64,000 bases of DNA from Streptomyces sp. NBC_01210 (GCF_036010325.1 NZ_CP108549.1:5828001-5892000), one strand, 5' to 3'; positions 42,730 to 52,206 are shown, counted from the stretch's first letter. Notes: generated by a model from the sequence alone, not told the origin. Numbers and translations are program-made.

Positions 42730-43530
42730 ATGTCCGAGTCCGAGCAGCGGTTCGGGGAATTCGTCGTCGTGCGCAGGCACGAGCAAGCACACGTCGCGGA
42801 GCTCGTGCTCGATCGGCCCAAGGCCATGAACGCCGTCTCCAGCGAGATGGCCCGGTCCATCGCCGCCGCCTGTGACGCCCTCGCCACCGAGGCGGACGTA
42901 CGCGTCACCGTTCTCACCTCCACCCACGAGCGCGCCTTCTGCGTCGGCGCCGATCTCAAGGAGCGGAACTCCTCCTCCGACGCCGAGTTGGTGCGGCAGC
43001 GGCCCACCTCCCGGGCCGCGTACACCGGGATTCTCGAGCTGCCGATGCCCACCGTCGCCGCCGTGCACGGCTTCGCCCTCGGTGGCGGGTACGAGCTGGC
43101 GCTCGCCTGCGATGTGATCGTTGCCGACGCCACCGCAGTGGTCGGGCTGCCGGAGGTGTCCGTCGGCGTCATCCCCGGCGGCGGCGGGACCCAGCTCCTG
43201 CCGCGCCGCGTCGGTGCCGCGCGCGCCGCCGAGCTGGTGTTCACCGCGCGGCGCGTGGAGGCGGCCGAGGCGCGGGAGTTGGGGCTCGTCGACCAGCTGG
43301 CGGACGATGCCAGGACCGAGGCGCTCGCGCTCGCGGGGCGGATCGCCGCGAACTCTCCCGTCGGGCTGCGCGCCGCAAAGCGCGCGATGCGGCTCGGGCA
43401 TGGGCTCGATCTGCGGGCCGGCCTGGAGGTGGAGGACGCGGCCTGGCGGTCCGTGGCCTTCTCCGGGGACCGGGCGGAGGGCGTCGCGGCCTTCAACGAC
43501 AAGCGGAAGCCGCAGTGGCCCGGCGAGTGA
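42730..43530 (+). CDS. Enoyl-CoA hydratase/isomerase family protein
   Basis: A 266-aa crotonase-fold protein. The oxyanion-hole residues are in FCVGADLKERN and in HGFALGGGYELALACD, and the family stretch LPEVSVGVIPGGGGTQLLPR carries the catalytic Glu region. It probably hydrates enoyl-CoA in fatty or amino acid breakdown. The substrate cannot be read. AGGGTGCCGCC precedes the ATG. It stands 118 bases after cya in the same direction; the gap is rich in G/C inverted repeats. Confidence 0.9.
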   Translation: MSESEQRFGEFVVVRRHEQAHVAELVLDRPKAMNAVSSEMARSIAAACDALATEADVRVTVLTSTHERAFCVGADLKERNSSSDAELVRQRPTSRAAYTGILELPMPTVAAVHGFALGGGYELALACDVIVADATAVVGLPEVSVGVIPGGGGTQLLPRRVGAARAAELVFTARRVEAAEARELGLVDQLADDARTEALALAGRIAANSPVGLRAAKRAMRLGHGLDLRAGLEVEDAAWRSVAFSGDRAEGVAAFNDKRKPQWPGE

Positions 43531-43589
43531 CTGTTCCGGCAACGGCCCACTCCGACTGATCAAACCGTCTCGAACCTCCCTAAGCTGGG

Positions 43590-44789
43590 ATGATGGGTGA
43601 GGATCGACGGTTGCGGGCCGTGGTGGCGCTGGCGCAGGCAATGGCGGCCGCGCACACACCGCGCGAGTTCTGGCGCGCGGCCGCGCTCGGCGCGTGTCAG
43701 GCGCTGGCCGGCTCCTTCGCCGCCCTGTCGGTGTGGGAGCGCGAGCTCGGCCGGCTCAAGGTGCTCGTGAACGCCGGCGAACGGGCCGCAGGGGAGGAGG
43801 AGTTCCCCGAATCCGAGACGTACCCCGTCAATCGCTTCCCGGAGATCACCGAGTTTCTGCACGAGCAGTGGGCGGGCGGCGGTGAGCCCGACGCCTGGGT
43901 GGCGACGGCGGAAGGACCATCGTCGGCCGCGAACGGCTACTGCCATCAGGGGGCACCTCCGGCGGACGAAGTCCTGTGGGGGAGGGTCGCGTCCCTGCGG
44001 CGGCGCGGCCGCGGCTGCTGTGTTGTCGCGCCGATCGTGCTGCACGGCCGGGCCTGGGGCGAACTGTATGTGGCCAGGCCGCCGGGCGCGCCGGTGTTCG
44101 CCCGCGACGACGCGGACTTCGCGACCGTCGTCGCCTCCGTCGTGGCCTCGGGCATCGCTCAGAACGAGCGGCTCGAGGAGGTCCGCAGGCTCGCCTTCAC
44201 GGACCCGCTGACCGGTCTCGCCAACCGCCGCGCCGTCGACATAAGGCTCGACGAGGCGGTCGAACGACACCGCACGGACGGCTCGGTCGTCAGCCTGGTG
44301 GTCTGCGACCTCAACGGCCTCAAGCGCGTGAACGACACCCATGGCCACGCCGTCGGCGACCGGCTGCTCGAGCGTTTCGGCTCGGTCCTCTCGCTCTGCG
44401 GGGCGATGCTGCCGGGCGCGCTGGCGGCACGGCTCGGCGGTGACGAGTTCTGTCTGGTCGCGGTCGGTCCGGCGGCGGACGAGGTGGTCCGGGTGGCTGA
44501 CGAACTCTGCGTACGGGCAGGGGAGTTGGAGCTCGGTGAGGGTGTGGCCTGCGGTGTGGCCTCGACCGGTGACCCGATCGGCCAGGTCCGCTCGGGCCGC
44601 CGGCTGTTCCGGCTGGCGGACGCGGCCCAGTACCGCGCGAAGGCGGCCCTCTCCCCGAAGCCGGTGGTCGCCGGCCGCGACGGCACCGTGATGCGCCTGG
44701 CGGACGCCCCGCCGCGTTCGCCGCACGAGCGCCGCCGCTTCCGTGGCGTACGACCCGAGGATGCGACGGAACCCTGGAGCGAGCCCTGA
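43590..44789 (+). CDS. GAF-GGDEF diguanylate cyclase
   Basis: A 399-aa cytosolic protein. A GAF domain covers about residues 10-190 (VVALAQAMAAAHTPREFW through GRAWGELYVARPP). A GGDEF domain covers about 205-365, with FTDPLTGLANRRAVD at its start and an intact RLGGDEFCLV active site. No RxxD inhibitory site precedes GGDEF, so product inhibition at the I-site is not expected. It should make c-di-GMP, which in streptomycetes controls development through BldD. The position corresponds to SCO4931, which I believe is one of the Cdg proteins; the letter is not certain. Confidence 0.9.
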   Translation: MMGEDRRLRAVVALAQAMAAAHTPREFWRAAALGACQALAGSFAALSVWERELGRLKVLVNAGERAAGEEEFPESETYPVNRFPEITEFLHEQWAGGGEPDAWVATAEGPSSAANGYCHQGAPPADEVLWGRVASLRRRGRGCCVVAPIVLHGRAWGELYVARPPGAPVFARDDADFATVVASVVASGIAQNERLEEVRRLAFTDPLTGLANRRAVDIRLDEAVERHRTDGSVVSLVVCDLNGLKRVNDTHGHAVGDRLLERFGSVLSLCGAMLPGALAARLGGDEFCLVAVGPAADEVVRVADELCVRAGELELGEGVACGVASTGDPIGQVRSGRRLFRLADAAQYRAKAALSPKPVVAGRDGTVMRLADAPPRSPHERRRFRGVRPEDATEPWSEP

Positions 44790-44871
44790 CAACCGGGTGT
44801 CGGATTGCAGTAAGGGGTCATCCGGCCCGCCCCTAGTGACAGGTTGCGATTCAGTCCGTACGCTCCTGAAT

Positions 44872-46419
44872 ATGGATATGCAAACAGTCGTGGTGGGGAC
44901 GTCCGGTACCACCGCCGAAGACGTCATCGCCGTGGCCCGCGAGGGCGCCCGCATCGAGCTCTCCGCGGAGGCCGTCGCCGCCCTCGCCGCCGCCCGCGGG
45001 ATCGTGGACGCGCTGGCCGCCAAGCCCGAGCCGGTCTACGGGGTCTCCACCGGGTTCGGCGCGCTCGCCAGCCGGCACATCAGCCCCGAGCTCCGCGCCC
45101 AGCTGCAGCGCAACATCGTCCGCTCGCACGCCGCAGGCATGGGCCCGCGCGTCGAGCGCGAGGTCGTCCGCGCTCTGATGTTCCTCCGTCTGAAGACCGT
45201 GGCCTCCGGCTACACCGGCGTACGCCCCGAGGTCGCCCAGACCATGGTGGACGTACTGAACGCCGGCATCACGCCCGTCGTCCACGAGTACGGATCGCTC
45301 GGCTGCTCCGGCGACCTCGCCCCCCTCTCGCACTGCGCGCTGACGCTGATGGGCGAGGGCGACGCCGAGGGCCCCGACGGCCAGGTGCGGCCCGCCGGCG
45401 AGCTGCTCGCCGAGCACGGCATCATGCCCGTCGAGCTCCGCGAGAAGGAGGGTCTGGCCCTCCTGAACGGCACCGACGGCATGCTCGGCATGCTGGTCAT
45501 GGCCCTCGCCGACCTCCAGCGCCTCTACACCACCGCCGACATCACCGCCGCCCTCAGCCTCGAGGCGCTGCTCGGCACGGACAAGGTGCTCGCCCCCGAG
45601 CTGCACGCCATCCGCCCGCACCCGGGCCAGGGCGTCTCCGCCGCCAATATGAGCGCCGTGCTCAAGGACTCCGGGCTCACCGGGCACTTCCAGGAGGAGG
45701 AAGCGCCCCGAGTCCAGGACGCGTACTCCGTGCGCTGCGCGCCGCAGGTCGCCGGCGCCGGGCGGGACACCCTCGCGCACGCCCGTCTGGTCGCCGACCG
45801 CGAGCTCGCCTCGGCCGTCGACAACCCGATCGTGCTGCCCGACGGCCGGGTGGAGTCCAACGGCAACTTCCACGGTGCCCCGGTCGCGTATGTCCTCGAC
45901 TTCCTCGCCATCGTCGCCGCCGACCTCGGCTCCATCGCCGAGCGCCGCACCGACCGGCTCCTGGACAAGAACCGCTCGCACGGTCTGCCGCCGTTCCTCG
46001 CCGACGACGCCGGCGTGGACTCGGGCCTGATGATCGCCCAGTACACGCAGGCCGCCCTGGTCAGCGAGATGAAGCGGCTCGCCGTCCCGGCATCCGCCGA
46101 CTCCATCCCGTCATCGGCGATGCAGGAGGACCACGTCTCCATGGGCTGGTCGGCCGCGCGCAAGCTGCGCACCACCGTCGGCAATCTGAGCCGGATCCTC
46201 GCCGTCGAGCTCTACGCCGCGACCCGCGCCATCGAGCTGCGGCGCGGGCTGACCCCCGCGCCCGCCTCGCAGGCCGCCATCGCGGCACTGCGCGCGGCAG
46301 GTGTCGAGGGCCCCGGTCCCGACCGCTTCCTCGCGCCCGACCTGGAGGCCGCCGACGCGTTCGTACGGGACGGAAAGCTCGTCGCGGCCGTGGAGCCGGT
46401 GACGGGTCCGCTGGCCTAG
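44872..46419 (+). CDS. hutH: Histidine ammonia-lyase
   Basis: A 515-aa MIO-dependent lyase that converts histidine to urocanate, the first step of histidine use. VYGVSTGFGALASR and the MIO region YGSLGCSGDLAPLSH are present. The MIO-forming triad is Cys-Ser-Gly instead of the more common Ala-Ser-Gly, which the family pattern allows and S. griseus HutH is recalled to share. The C-terminal domain has SSAMQEDHVSMG. Starts ATG 44872 and 44878 are both possible. No other hut gene is adjacent. A terminator follows. Confidence 0.95.
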   Translation: MDMQTVVVGTSGTTAEDVIAVAREGARIELSAEAVAALAAARGIVDALAAKPEPVYGVSTGFGALASRHISPELRAQLQRNIVRSHAAGMGPRVEREVVRALMFLRLKTVASGYTGVRPEVAQTMVDVLNAGITPVVHEYGSLGCSGDLAPLSHCALTLMGEGDAEGPDGQVRPAGELLAEHGIMPVELREKEGLALLNGTDGMLGMLVMALADLQRLYTTADITAALSLEALLGTDKVLAPELHAIRPHPGQGVSAANMSAVLKDSGLTGHFQEEEAPRVQDAYSVRCAPQVAGAGRDTLAHARLVADRELASAVDNPIVLPDGRVESNGNFHGAPVAYVLDFLAIVAADLGSIAERRTDRLLDKNRSHGLPPFLADDAGVDSGLMIAQYTQAALVSEMKRLAVPASADSIPSSAMQEDHVSMGWSAARKLRTTVGNLSRILAVELYAATRAIELRRGLTPAPASQAAIAALRAAGVEGPGPDRFLAPDLEAADAFVRDGKLVAAVEPVTGPLA

Positions 46420-46420
46420 C

Positions 46421-46448
46421 AGCTCAGCAGCTCAGCAGCTCAGCAGCA
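46421..46448. repeat. CAGCTCAG tandem repeat after hutH
   Basis: Three and a half copies of the 9-mer CAGCAGCTC directly after the hutH stop. Confidence 0.7.
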
Positions 46449-46452
46449 CGCA

Positions 46453-46491
46453 GGGACGGGCCGCTCCGCACACCGCGGGACGGCCCGTCCC
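46453..46491. terminator. Bidirectional terminator after hutH
   Basis: Perfect 11-base arms (GGGACGGGCCG and its complement) with a 17-base loop between the hutH 3' end and the 3' end of the convergent wall-anchored protein gene. Confidence 0.75.
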
Positions 46492-46492
46492 G

Positions 46493-46765
46493 TCACATGT
46501 ACAGGGCCCCGCGCCGGCGCACGGAGTACGTCACCAAGCCCGCGCCGATGCCCAGGAAGGCAGCGCCGCCGACGAGATACGGGGTGGTGTCCACGGTGCC
46601 CGTGGCGGCCAGGGTCAGCTCCTGTGACGACGCACTCGCGCCGGTCTGGTGTCTCTGCACCGCTTCCCGATCGACAGTGGCATTCGCCGAGGGAACGAAC
46701 CACAGCGCACACAGCAGAGTCCCTGCGGCAGTGGTGGTAAGAAGCGGTCGACGTGCGACGGACAC
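46493..46765 (-). CDS. Small LAXTG cell-wall-anchored protein
   Basis: A 90-aa surface protein. The signal peptide spans about residues 1-30 (RRPLLTTTAAGTLLCALWFV then PSANA). A short mature part of about 20 residues leads to a sorting signal: LAATG at about 51-55, a hydrophobic helix (YLVGGAAFLGIGAGLVTY) and a basic tail SVRRRG. LAXTG is the motif of class E sortases in streptomycetes, as in the long chaplins. The anchored peptide would be only about 25 residues. GTG 46765 has AAGGGGG upstream. The function is unknown. Confidence 0.82.
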   Translation of the reverse strand: MSVARRPLLTTTAAGTLLCALWFVPSANATVDREAVQRHQTGASASSQELTLAATGTVDTTPYLVGGAAFLGIGAGLVTYSVRRRGALYM

Positions 46766-46873
46766 GGACTCGATCCCCCTTGAGGCATCCTCGAATTGGC
46801 CGGGTGCGCTGATGCTAGTGAAAGCAGCGGGTCGTGGGAAAGCCGCGAGGGCGGGAGCTCTACGCTCCGTCGT

Positions 46874-47236
46874 ATGACCACTTCTGAGACATCACGGTAT
46901 GTGCGGCTGCGGGTGGAATTGGTGCTGGAGATCGAGGACTCCGCGGCGCTGACCGGCGGCGCCCTCGAACGAATCGCGGCGGACACGTTTATGCCGGACG
47001 AGGAGCGCGCACACGCCAAGTCGGCGGTACGCGAGGACGAGGCCGAGGCCATCGCCTACCTCGTGGACCCCTTCGATCTGGTCAGCGATGTGCCAGGCGT
47101 GGAACTCGCCCAGGCTTCGTGGAGCAGTGAGCAGATCGAGTACGACCCCGATGCGGAGGACTGGGACCCGGACGAGGAAGATGGAGAGTACGACGACGAT
47201 GACGAGTCGGACGACGGTGACACCGGGCGGCCGTAG
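46874..47236 (+). CDS. Acidic conserved hypothetical protein
   Basis: A 120-aa cytosolic protein. Residues 5-75 form an apparent alpha/beta domain (RYVRLRVELVLEIEDSAAL), and the last 40 residues are strongly acidic (Asp/Glu in about 70%). No characterised family was recognised. It lies in the gap between the wall-anchored protein and the L,D-transpeptidase. The acidic tail could bind cations or basic partners. Confidence 0.7.
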   Translation: MTTSETSRYVRLRVELVLEIEDSAALTGGALERIAADTFMPDEERAHAKSAVREDEAEAIAYLVDPFDLVSDVPGVELAQASWSSEQIEYDPDAEDWDPDEEDGEYDDDDESDDGDTGRP

Positions 47237-47458
47237 CGCGGGTGTATGGGACGGGCTCCGGGCCCCGGGGTGCCGCGACGGTGAACCGCGGCCCGGCCGT
47301 TTTCGTGTCGCAGTGCAACCGCCGGAGCTGTGGGCGCGTCGATGAATATCTGTGAGTGGTGTTCCCCACATCCTCTTCGGATGTGGAACCGGGCAGCCCG
47401 AAATGGGTGTTGTCCAAGTTGTGGGTCAGGGGAATCGGCGACGATGGAGAAGCGTGTG

Positions 47459-48709
47459 ATGACGGACAGCAAGCGGCGCAAAGGCCTTATAGCCGCGTCC
47501 GCAGTGCTCGGCGGCGTGCTGGTGCTGTCGGCCTGCAGCGGCGACGGGGACAAGGGCGGCAGTGCCGACGGCTCGAAGAAATCGCAGGCCCAGGTCGACG
47601 AGGCGGCAGCCAAGGAAGCGTCGAAGGCCCGAATAGCCATCTCGCCGAAGAACGGCGCGACCAACGCGGGCATCAACAATGACGCCAAGGTCACCGTCAG
47701 CGACGGCACCCTCACTGAGGTCACCATGGCCACGGCGGACGGTGCGAGCGTCAAGGGCACCCTCGCCGCCGACGGCAAGAGCTGGAAGCCGGACGCGCAG
47801 CTCGAGCGCTCCACCACGTACAAGATCTCGGCCACGGCGAAGGACTCCAAGGGCCAGGAGGCCCACGAGAACTCCTCCTTCACCACCGTCTCGCCCGCCA
47901 ACAGCTTCATCGGCAACTTCACGCCCGAGGACGGTTCCACCGTCGGCGTCGGTATGCCGGTCTCGATCAACTTCAACAAGGCGATCACGGACAAGAAGGC
48001 CGTCCAGTCCGGGATCACCGTGACGTCGAGCAGCGGCCAGGAGGTCGTCGGCCACTGGTTCAACGGGCAGCGGCTGGACTTCCGCCCCGACCAGTACTGG
48101 CAGGAAGGCTCGACCGTCACCCTGAAGCTGAACCTCGACGGGGTCCAGGGCGCTCAGGGAGTCTTCGGCGTCCAGCAGAAGACGATCACCTTCAAGATCG
48201 GCCGTAACCAGGTCTCGACCGTCGACGCGTCGGCCCACACGATGACGGTCACCCAGGACGGCAAGACGATCAAGACCATCCCGATCTCGGCCGGTGGCCC
48301 GGACAACCCGACCTACAACGGTCAGATGGTGATCTCCGAGAAGTTCAAGGAGACCCGGATGGACGGCTCGACGGTCGGCTTCAAGAAGAAGGACGGCAAG
48401 GGCGAGTACGACATCAAGGACGTCCCGCACGCGATGCGGCTGTCCACGTCGGGCACGTTCATCCACGGCAACTACTGGGGTGCCGACTCGATCTTCGGCA
48501 GCTCCAACACCAGCCACGGCTGTGTCGGTCTGAACGACGTCAAGGGTGCCGGTGACCCGAACCAGCCCGCCGCCTGGCTGTTCGACAACACGATCGTCGG
48601 CGACGTCGTGATCGTGAAGAACTCCAAGGACCGGACCATCCAGCCGGACAACGGCCTGAACGGCTGGAACCTGAGCTGGAACGACTGGAAGGCCGGCTCG
48701 GCCGCCTGA
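47459..48709 (+). CDS. L,D-transpeptidase lipoprotein
   Basis: A 416-aa lipoprotein L,D-transpeptidase of the LdtMt2-like type. The basic n-region DSKRRK, a hydrophobic core and lipobox VLSAC are followed by two Ig-like domains (about residues 45-270, for example [20 protein letters not shown]). The YkuD domain has HGNYWG and the catalytic motif SHGCVGL. It makes 3-3 peptidoglycan cross-links. ATG 47459 has GGAGAAG at ideal spacing; ATG 47444 (MEKRVM) is an alternative. A 24-base-arm terminator follows. Confidence 0.92.
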   Translation: MTDSKRRKGLIAASAVLGGVLVLSACSGDGDKGGSADGSKKSQAQVDEAAAKEASKARIAISPKNGATNAGINNDAKVTVSDGTLTEVTMATADGASVKGTLAADGKSWKPDAQLERSTTYKISATAKDSKGQEAHENSSFTTVSPANSFIGNFTPEDGSTVGVGMPVSINFNKAITDKKAVQSGITVTSSSGQEVVGHWFNGQRLDFRPDQYWQEGSTVTLKLNLDGVQGAQGVFGVQQKTITFKIGRNQVSTVDASAHTMTVTQDGKTIKTIPISAGGPDNPTYNGQMVISEKFKETRMDGSTVGFKKKDGKGEYDIKDVPHAMRLSTSGTFIHGNYWGADSIFGSSNTSHGCVGLNDVKGAGDPNQPAAWLFDNTIVGDVVIVKNSKDRTIQPDNGLNGWNLSWNDWKAGSAA

Positions 48710-48722
48710 GCCACCGCCTCGT

Positions 48723-48772
48723 ACGCATGAGGGCGGCGGCACCCCCGGGGGGGTGCCGCCGCCCTCATGCGT
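48723..48772. terminator. Very strong bidirectional terminator
   Basis: Two perfect 24-base arms (beginning ACGCATGAGGGCGGCGGC) with a 2-base loop between convergent genes for the L,D-transpeptidase and the XRE regulator. Confidence 0.9.
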
Positions 48773-48797
48773 AGCCGCGGGCCACGCTGTTACGGCG

Positions 48798-49658
48798 TTA
48801 CCGCGCGTCGGCGTCCGCCACCTCGTCCACGCCCCAGCCGGCCAGCAGCCGCAGCGACTCCGCCGCGCGTGTGCCGGGCTCCGCGTGGTAGGTGACCAGC
48901 GACAGATCGTGGTCGTCGGGCAGCCTCAGCGTCTCGTACGACAGGGTCATCTCGCCCACCAGCGGATGGTGCAGCCGCTTGGTGCCGTGACCCTTGTCCT
49001 GGACCGTGTGCGCGGCCCAGAGCTTGCGGAACTCCTCGCTCTTGACCGACAGATCGCCGATCAGCGCGGGCAGCTGCGGGTCATCGGCCGAGCAGCCCGC
49101 GTACATCCGCAGGAAGCTCACCACCTCGGTCGCCTTGCACTCCCAGTCGACATACAGATCAGGCGCGTTGGGGTCGAGGAAGACGAGCCGGGCCATGTTC
49201 CGCTCCTGCGGCGGCAGTGCGGCGAAGTCGCCGAGCAGTGCGCGGGCCATGCGGTTCCAGCCGAGGATGTCCAGCCGGCGCCCGAGTACGTACGCGGGCA
49301 CCCCGTCCATCGCGTCCATCAGCTGCTGCACCGCAGGCCGCAGCTGCTGCGGCCGGCCCATGCGCCGGTGCTTCTTCTGCTTCGGCTTGGCGAGGTGGCT
49401 GAGATGGTCCCGCTCGACGTCGGACAGGCGCAGGGCCCGCGCGATCGCGTCGAGCACCTCGGTGGACACATTGCGTCCGTTGCCCTGCTCGAGACGCGTG
49501 TAGTACGCGACGGACACCCCGGCGAGCTGCGCCAGCTCCTCGCGGCGCAGCCCGGGGACACGGCGGTGGCGGCCCAGCTGTGGCAGGCCGACGTCCTCCG
49601 GCTGCAGCCGGGCACGGCGGGAGCGGAGGAATTCGCTGAGTTCGGCGCGCTGGTCCAT
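48798..49658 (-). CDS. XRE regulator with MmyB-like ligand domain
   Basis: A 286-aa regulator. The N-terminal HTH ([40 protein letters not shown]) is followed by a C-terminal MmyB-like domain ([37 protein letters not shown]), a fold known to bind fatty-acid-like ligands in MmyB. Regulators of this group usually sit divergently from the oxidoreductase they control. Here the neighbour is a zinc alcohol dehydrogenase 120 bases away. Conserved regulation of that gene is inferred. Confidence 0.9.
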   Translation of the reverse strand: MDQRAELSEFLRSRRARLQPEDVGLPQLGRHRRVPGLRREELAQLAGVSVAYYTRLEQGNGRNVSTEVLDAIARALRLSDVERDHLSHLAKPKQKKHRRMGRPQQLRPAVQQLMDAMDGVPAYVLGRRLDILGWNRMARALLGDFAALPPQERNMARLVFLDPNAPDLYVDWECKATEVVSFLRMYAGCSADDPQLPALIGDLSVKSEEFRKLWAAHTVQDKGHGTKRLHHPLVGEMTLSYETLRLPDDHDLSLVTYHAEPGTRAAESLRLLAGWGVDEVADADAR

Positions 49659-49778
49659 GCAGCCAAGTATTACCGGCCGGGGAGCCTGTCGATCCTGACC
49701 CTGCCAGTAGTACGCACACTGGTCGTAGGCACAACAGAGGGCTGGGTAAGTGCCGCGCCCGGCGGCAGGCTCGTAGTC

Positions 49779-50822
49779 ATGACCACCACCGTTTCCGCAT
49801 ACGCCGCTCCCGCCGCCAAGGCGCCGCTGGAGCGGACCACCGTCCCGCGCCGCCCGGTCGGCGAGCACGACGTGCTCATCGAGATCAAGTACGCGGGCAT
49901 CTGCCACTCCGACATCCACCAGGCCCGCGACGGCTGGGGCGAAGGCATCTACCCGATGGTGCCGGGCCACGAGATCGCCGGCGTCGTCACCGAGGTCGGC
50001 CCCGGTGTCACGAAGTTCGGCGTCGGCGACCGGGTGGGCGTCGGCTGCATGGTCGACTCGTGCCGCGAGTGCGACAACTGCAAGGCCGGTCTTGAGCAGT
50101 ACTGCTCCGGCGGCAACGTCGGCACGTACAACGCCCTCGACAAGAGCGGCGAGCCGACCTACGGCGGCTACTCCACCCACATCGTCGTCGACGAGGCCTT
50201 CACGCTGCGCATCCCCGACGGCCTGTCGCTGGACGTCGCGGCCCCGCTGCTGTGCGCCGGCATCACCCTCTACTCGCCGCTCGCCCACTGGAACGCGGGC
50301 CCCGGCAAGAAGGTCGCCATCGTCGGCCTGGGCGGTCTCGGCCACATGGGCGTCAAGATCGCCCATGCGCTGGGTGCCGAGGTGACCGTGCTCAGCCAGT
50401 CGCTGCGCAAGAAGGACGACGGGCTGAAGCTGGGCGCCGACCACTACTACGCGACGAGCGACGAGGCCACCTTCGAGGAGCTGGCCGGCAGCTTCGACCT
50501 GATCGTCTCGACGGTGTCCGCGCCGCTGCCGCTGGACGCGTATCTGCGTCTGCTGAAGACGGACGGCGCCTTTGTGAACGTGGGTGCTCCCGAGGAGCCC
50601 GTCTCGCTCAACCTGTTCTCCGTCATCGGCGGCCGCAAGAGCCTTGCGGGCTCGGGGATCGGCGGTATCCGGGAGACCCAGGAGATGCTCGACTTCTGTG
50701 CCGAGCACGGCCTGGGTGCGGAGATCGAGCTGATTCGCGCGGACCAGATCAACGACGCGTACGAGCGGGTGCTGGCGAGCGATGTCCGCTACCGCTTCGT
50801 GATCGACACGGCGACGATCTGA
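49779..50822 (+). CDS. Zinc-dependent NAD(P) alcohol dehydrogenase
   Basis: A 347-aa medium-chain dehydrogenase of the cinnamyl alcohol dehydrogenase/YahK type. The catalytic zinc residues lie in [15 protein letters not shown] and GHEIAG. The structural zinc Cys cluster is [17 protein letters not shown]. The cofactor site is [14 protein letters not shown]. It reduces aldehydes or oxidises primary alcohols, and the physiological substrate is unknown. It is divergent from an MmyB-type XRE regulator that probably controls it, and a long hairpin follows. Confidence 0.93.
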   Translation: MTTTVSAYAAPAAKAPLERTTVPRRPVGEHDVLIEIKYAGICHSDIHQARDGWGEGIYPMVPGHEIAGVVTEVGPGVTKFGVGDRVGVGCMVDSCRECDNCKAGLEQYCSGGNVGTYNALDKSGEPTYGGYSTHIVVDEAFTLRIPDGLSLDVAAPLLCAGITLYSPLAHWNAGPGKKVAIVGLGGLGHMGVKIAHALGAEVTVLSQSLRKKDDGLKLGADHYYATSDEATFEELAGSFDLIVSTVSAPLPLDAYLRLLKTDGAFVNVGAPEEPVSLNLFSVIGGRKSLAGSGIGGIRETQEMLDFCAEHGLGAEIELIRADQINDAYERVLASDVRYRFVIDTATI

Positions 50823-50860
50823 GTCTCACCGGCTGACGATCTCTCACGGTCTCAACTGCG

Positions 50861-50909
50861 GCCCCGGCCGCACCGGATCAGCTTCGCGCGGATCCGGTGC
50901 GGCCGGGGC
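50861..50909 (+). terminator. Intrinsic terminator after alcohol dehydrogenase
   Basis: Perfect 19-base arms (GCCCCGGCCGCACCGGATC and its complement) with an 11-base loop, 38 bases after the stop. Confidence 0.88.
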
Positions 50910-51094
50910 ATCAGTATGTCCACCCTGCGACGGCCGGACGGGGACCGGGCTTTGAGAGCGCCCGGCCGGGGCCGACCGGTGCGGTGCACTTACCTCGCGG
51001 GTAATCGACGGTCTCCCGGTATCGCGGCACGATCGAAGACATCCGAACGAGCCGCGAACGGCCGTGTACGAGCCCCGCACCAGGAGGACTCCCA

Positions 51095-51666
51095 ATGATG
51101 TTGTCAAGCGAGGCTGGTGACGCATCGTGAGTGAGTCATGCCGCTGCGGCATCCTGTCCGGGTGGGCTGATCTCGAAGGTCCGGTTGTCGCGTATGAGGG
51201 CCCACAGCACGTTGAGACGGCGGCGCACGAGGGCCAGGACGGCCTGCTTGTGGTTCTTTCCCTCGGCTCGCTTCCGTTGGTAGAACGCCTTCGAGACAGG
51301 GCAGTGGTAGGCCGCGACCTGGGCGGCGAGGTAGCACATACGCAGGAGCCGCCGACTGTAGCGGCGCGGGCGGCGAAGGTTCCCCTTGACGCGTCCACCC
51401 TCGACCCCTTCGGTGGCCGTTTCCTCGTCCACGGCGCGACCGTCGAACTCCGCGAGGGCGAGTGGCCGGGCGCGCTCGTCATCATCGGCTTCGCCGGCAT
51501 GGCGGAGGCGCGCCGGTGGTACGACTCCGAGGCCTACCAGGAGCTTCTGCCGCTGCGCACCCGGCATATGGCGGGCGATGTGATCCTGGTCGAGGGCGTC
51601 GCCCCCGGCTATGACGCCGCGGTCACCGCCGCCCGGCTCCGGGAGGCCCAGGCCATGGCGCCATGA
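51095..51666 (+). pseudogene. DUF1330 gene interrupted by an IS110 fragment
   Basis: CAGGAGGACTCCCAATG (51081-51097) is an excellent start site whose frame stops after 11 codons. The downstream end (about 51400-51666) encodes the C-terminal two thirds of a DUF1330 domain: FGGRFLVHGATVELREGEWP, GFAGMAEARRWYDSEAYQEL and DVILVEGVAPGYDA. Between them lies an antisense IS110 transposase fragment, and about 25-30 N-terminal DUF1330 residues are missing. An open frame from 51127 runs antisense through the IS into the DUF1330 tail and could be mis-called as an intact 179-aa gene. Confidence 0.75.
51136..51396 (-). mobile_element. IS110-family transposase C-terminal remnant
   Basis: The last about 85 residues of an IS110/IS116/IS902 transposase are recognisable: KGNLRRPRRYSRRLLRMCYL, then FYQRKRAEGKNHKQAVLALV and RRRLNVLWALIRDNRTFEI, ending in a stop at 51136. 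The N-terminal DEDD domain (about 300 residues) is absent, so the element is dead. The frame continues upstream only as the antisense of DUF1330. The IS end should lie near 51098-51135, next to the DUF1330 start codon. Confidence 0.8.
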
Positions 51667-51705
51667 CCGTCATGGCCGTCATGGCCGTCATGACGACGAT
51701 CTGCC
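51667..51705. repeat. CATGGCCGT 9-mer repeat
   Basis: Four imperfect copies of CATGGCCGT follow the DUF1330 stop. No other feature was seen before the VOC gene. Confidence 0.5.
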
Positions 51706-51769
51706 CAAAGGCGGATGCCGCGCAGGCAGCCCGTCGCGATCCGCGCCGGGGCGACGTCTGTCCCCGGTC

Positions 51770-52138
51770 TCACTCCGGCGTATGGCAGGTCGCCTCCACG
51801 TTGTTGCCGTCCAGATCCCTGACGAACGCGCCGTAGTACGCGGCGTGGTACTCGGGCCGTACCCGTGGCTCGTGCAGTACCTCCGCCCCCGCCTCGACGG
51901 CAGCCGCGTGGAACGCCCGTACCTGTGCGCGGTCGGCCGCGACGAAGGCGATATGCACCTCGCGCGCCTGCCCCTCCGTCGTCACCGGGCCAATCCAGAA
52001 GGTCGGCTGCGTCGTGCCGTAACCGATCACCGGACCGAAGTCGAGCAGCCGTTTGCCGCCGAGCGGGGCCAGCACACGGTCGTAGAAGGCGGCGCTGGCC
52101 GCCGGGTCCGCCACTTGTACCGAGATGTGGTCAATCAT
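51770..52138 (-). CDS. VOC-family (glyoxalase-like) protein
   Basis: A 122-aa single-domain vicinal oxygen chelate protein. The domain opens with IDHISVQVADPAASAAFYDR and closes with YYGAFVRDLDGNNVEATCH, giving the paired beta-alpha-beta-beta-beta modules. Candidate metal ligands are His in DHISV, His in REVHIAF and Glu in VEATCH. It may be a lyase, dioxygenase or binding protein; the substrate is unknown. It stands alone, 103 bases from the broken DUF1330 gene. Confidence 0.85.
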   Translation of the reverse strand: MIDHISVQVADPAASAAFYDRVLAPLGGKRLLDFGPVIGYGTTQPTFWIGPVTTEGQAREVHIAFVAADRAQVRAFHAAAVEAGAEVLHEPRVRPEYHAAYYGAFVRDLDGNNVEATCHTPE

Positions 52139-52206
52139 GCGTCGAGCGTGGCACACGCCACTGACAATCGGCCCTCAGCGCCGGCCGCCGGCCGCGGCCT
52201 GAGCCT

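Noticed and set aside
51127..51666. Intact 179-aa DUF1330 protein
   Set aside because: Its first about 90 residues are the antisense of an IS110 transposase. Only the tail is real DUF1330, and the original start at 51095 is cut off.
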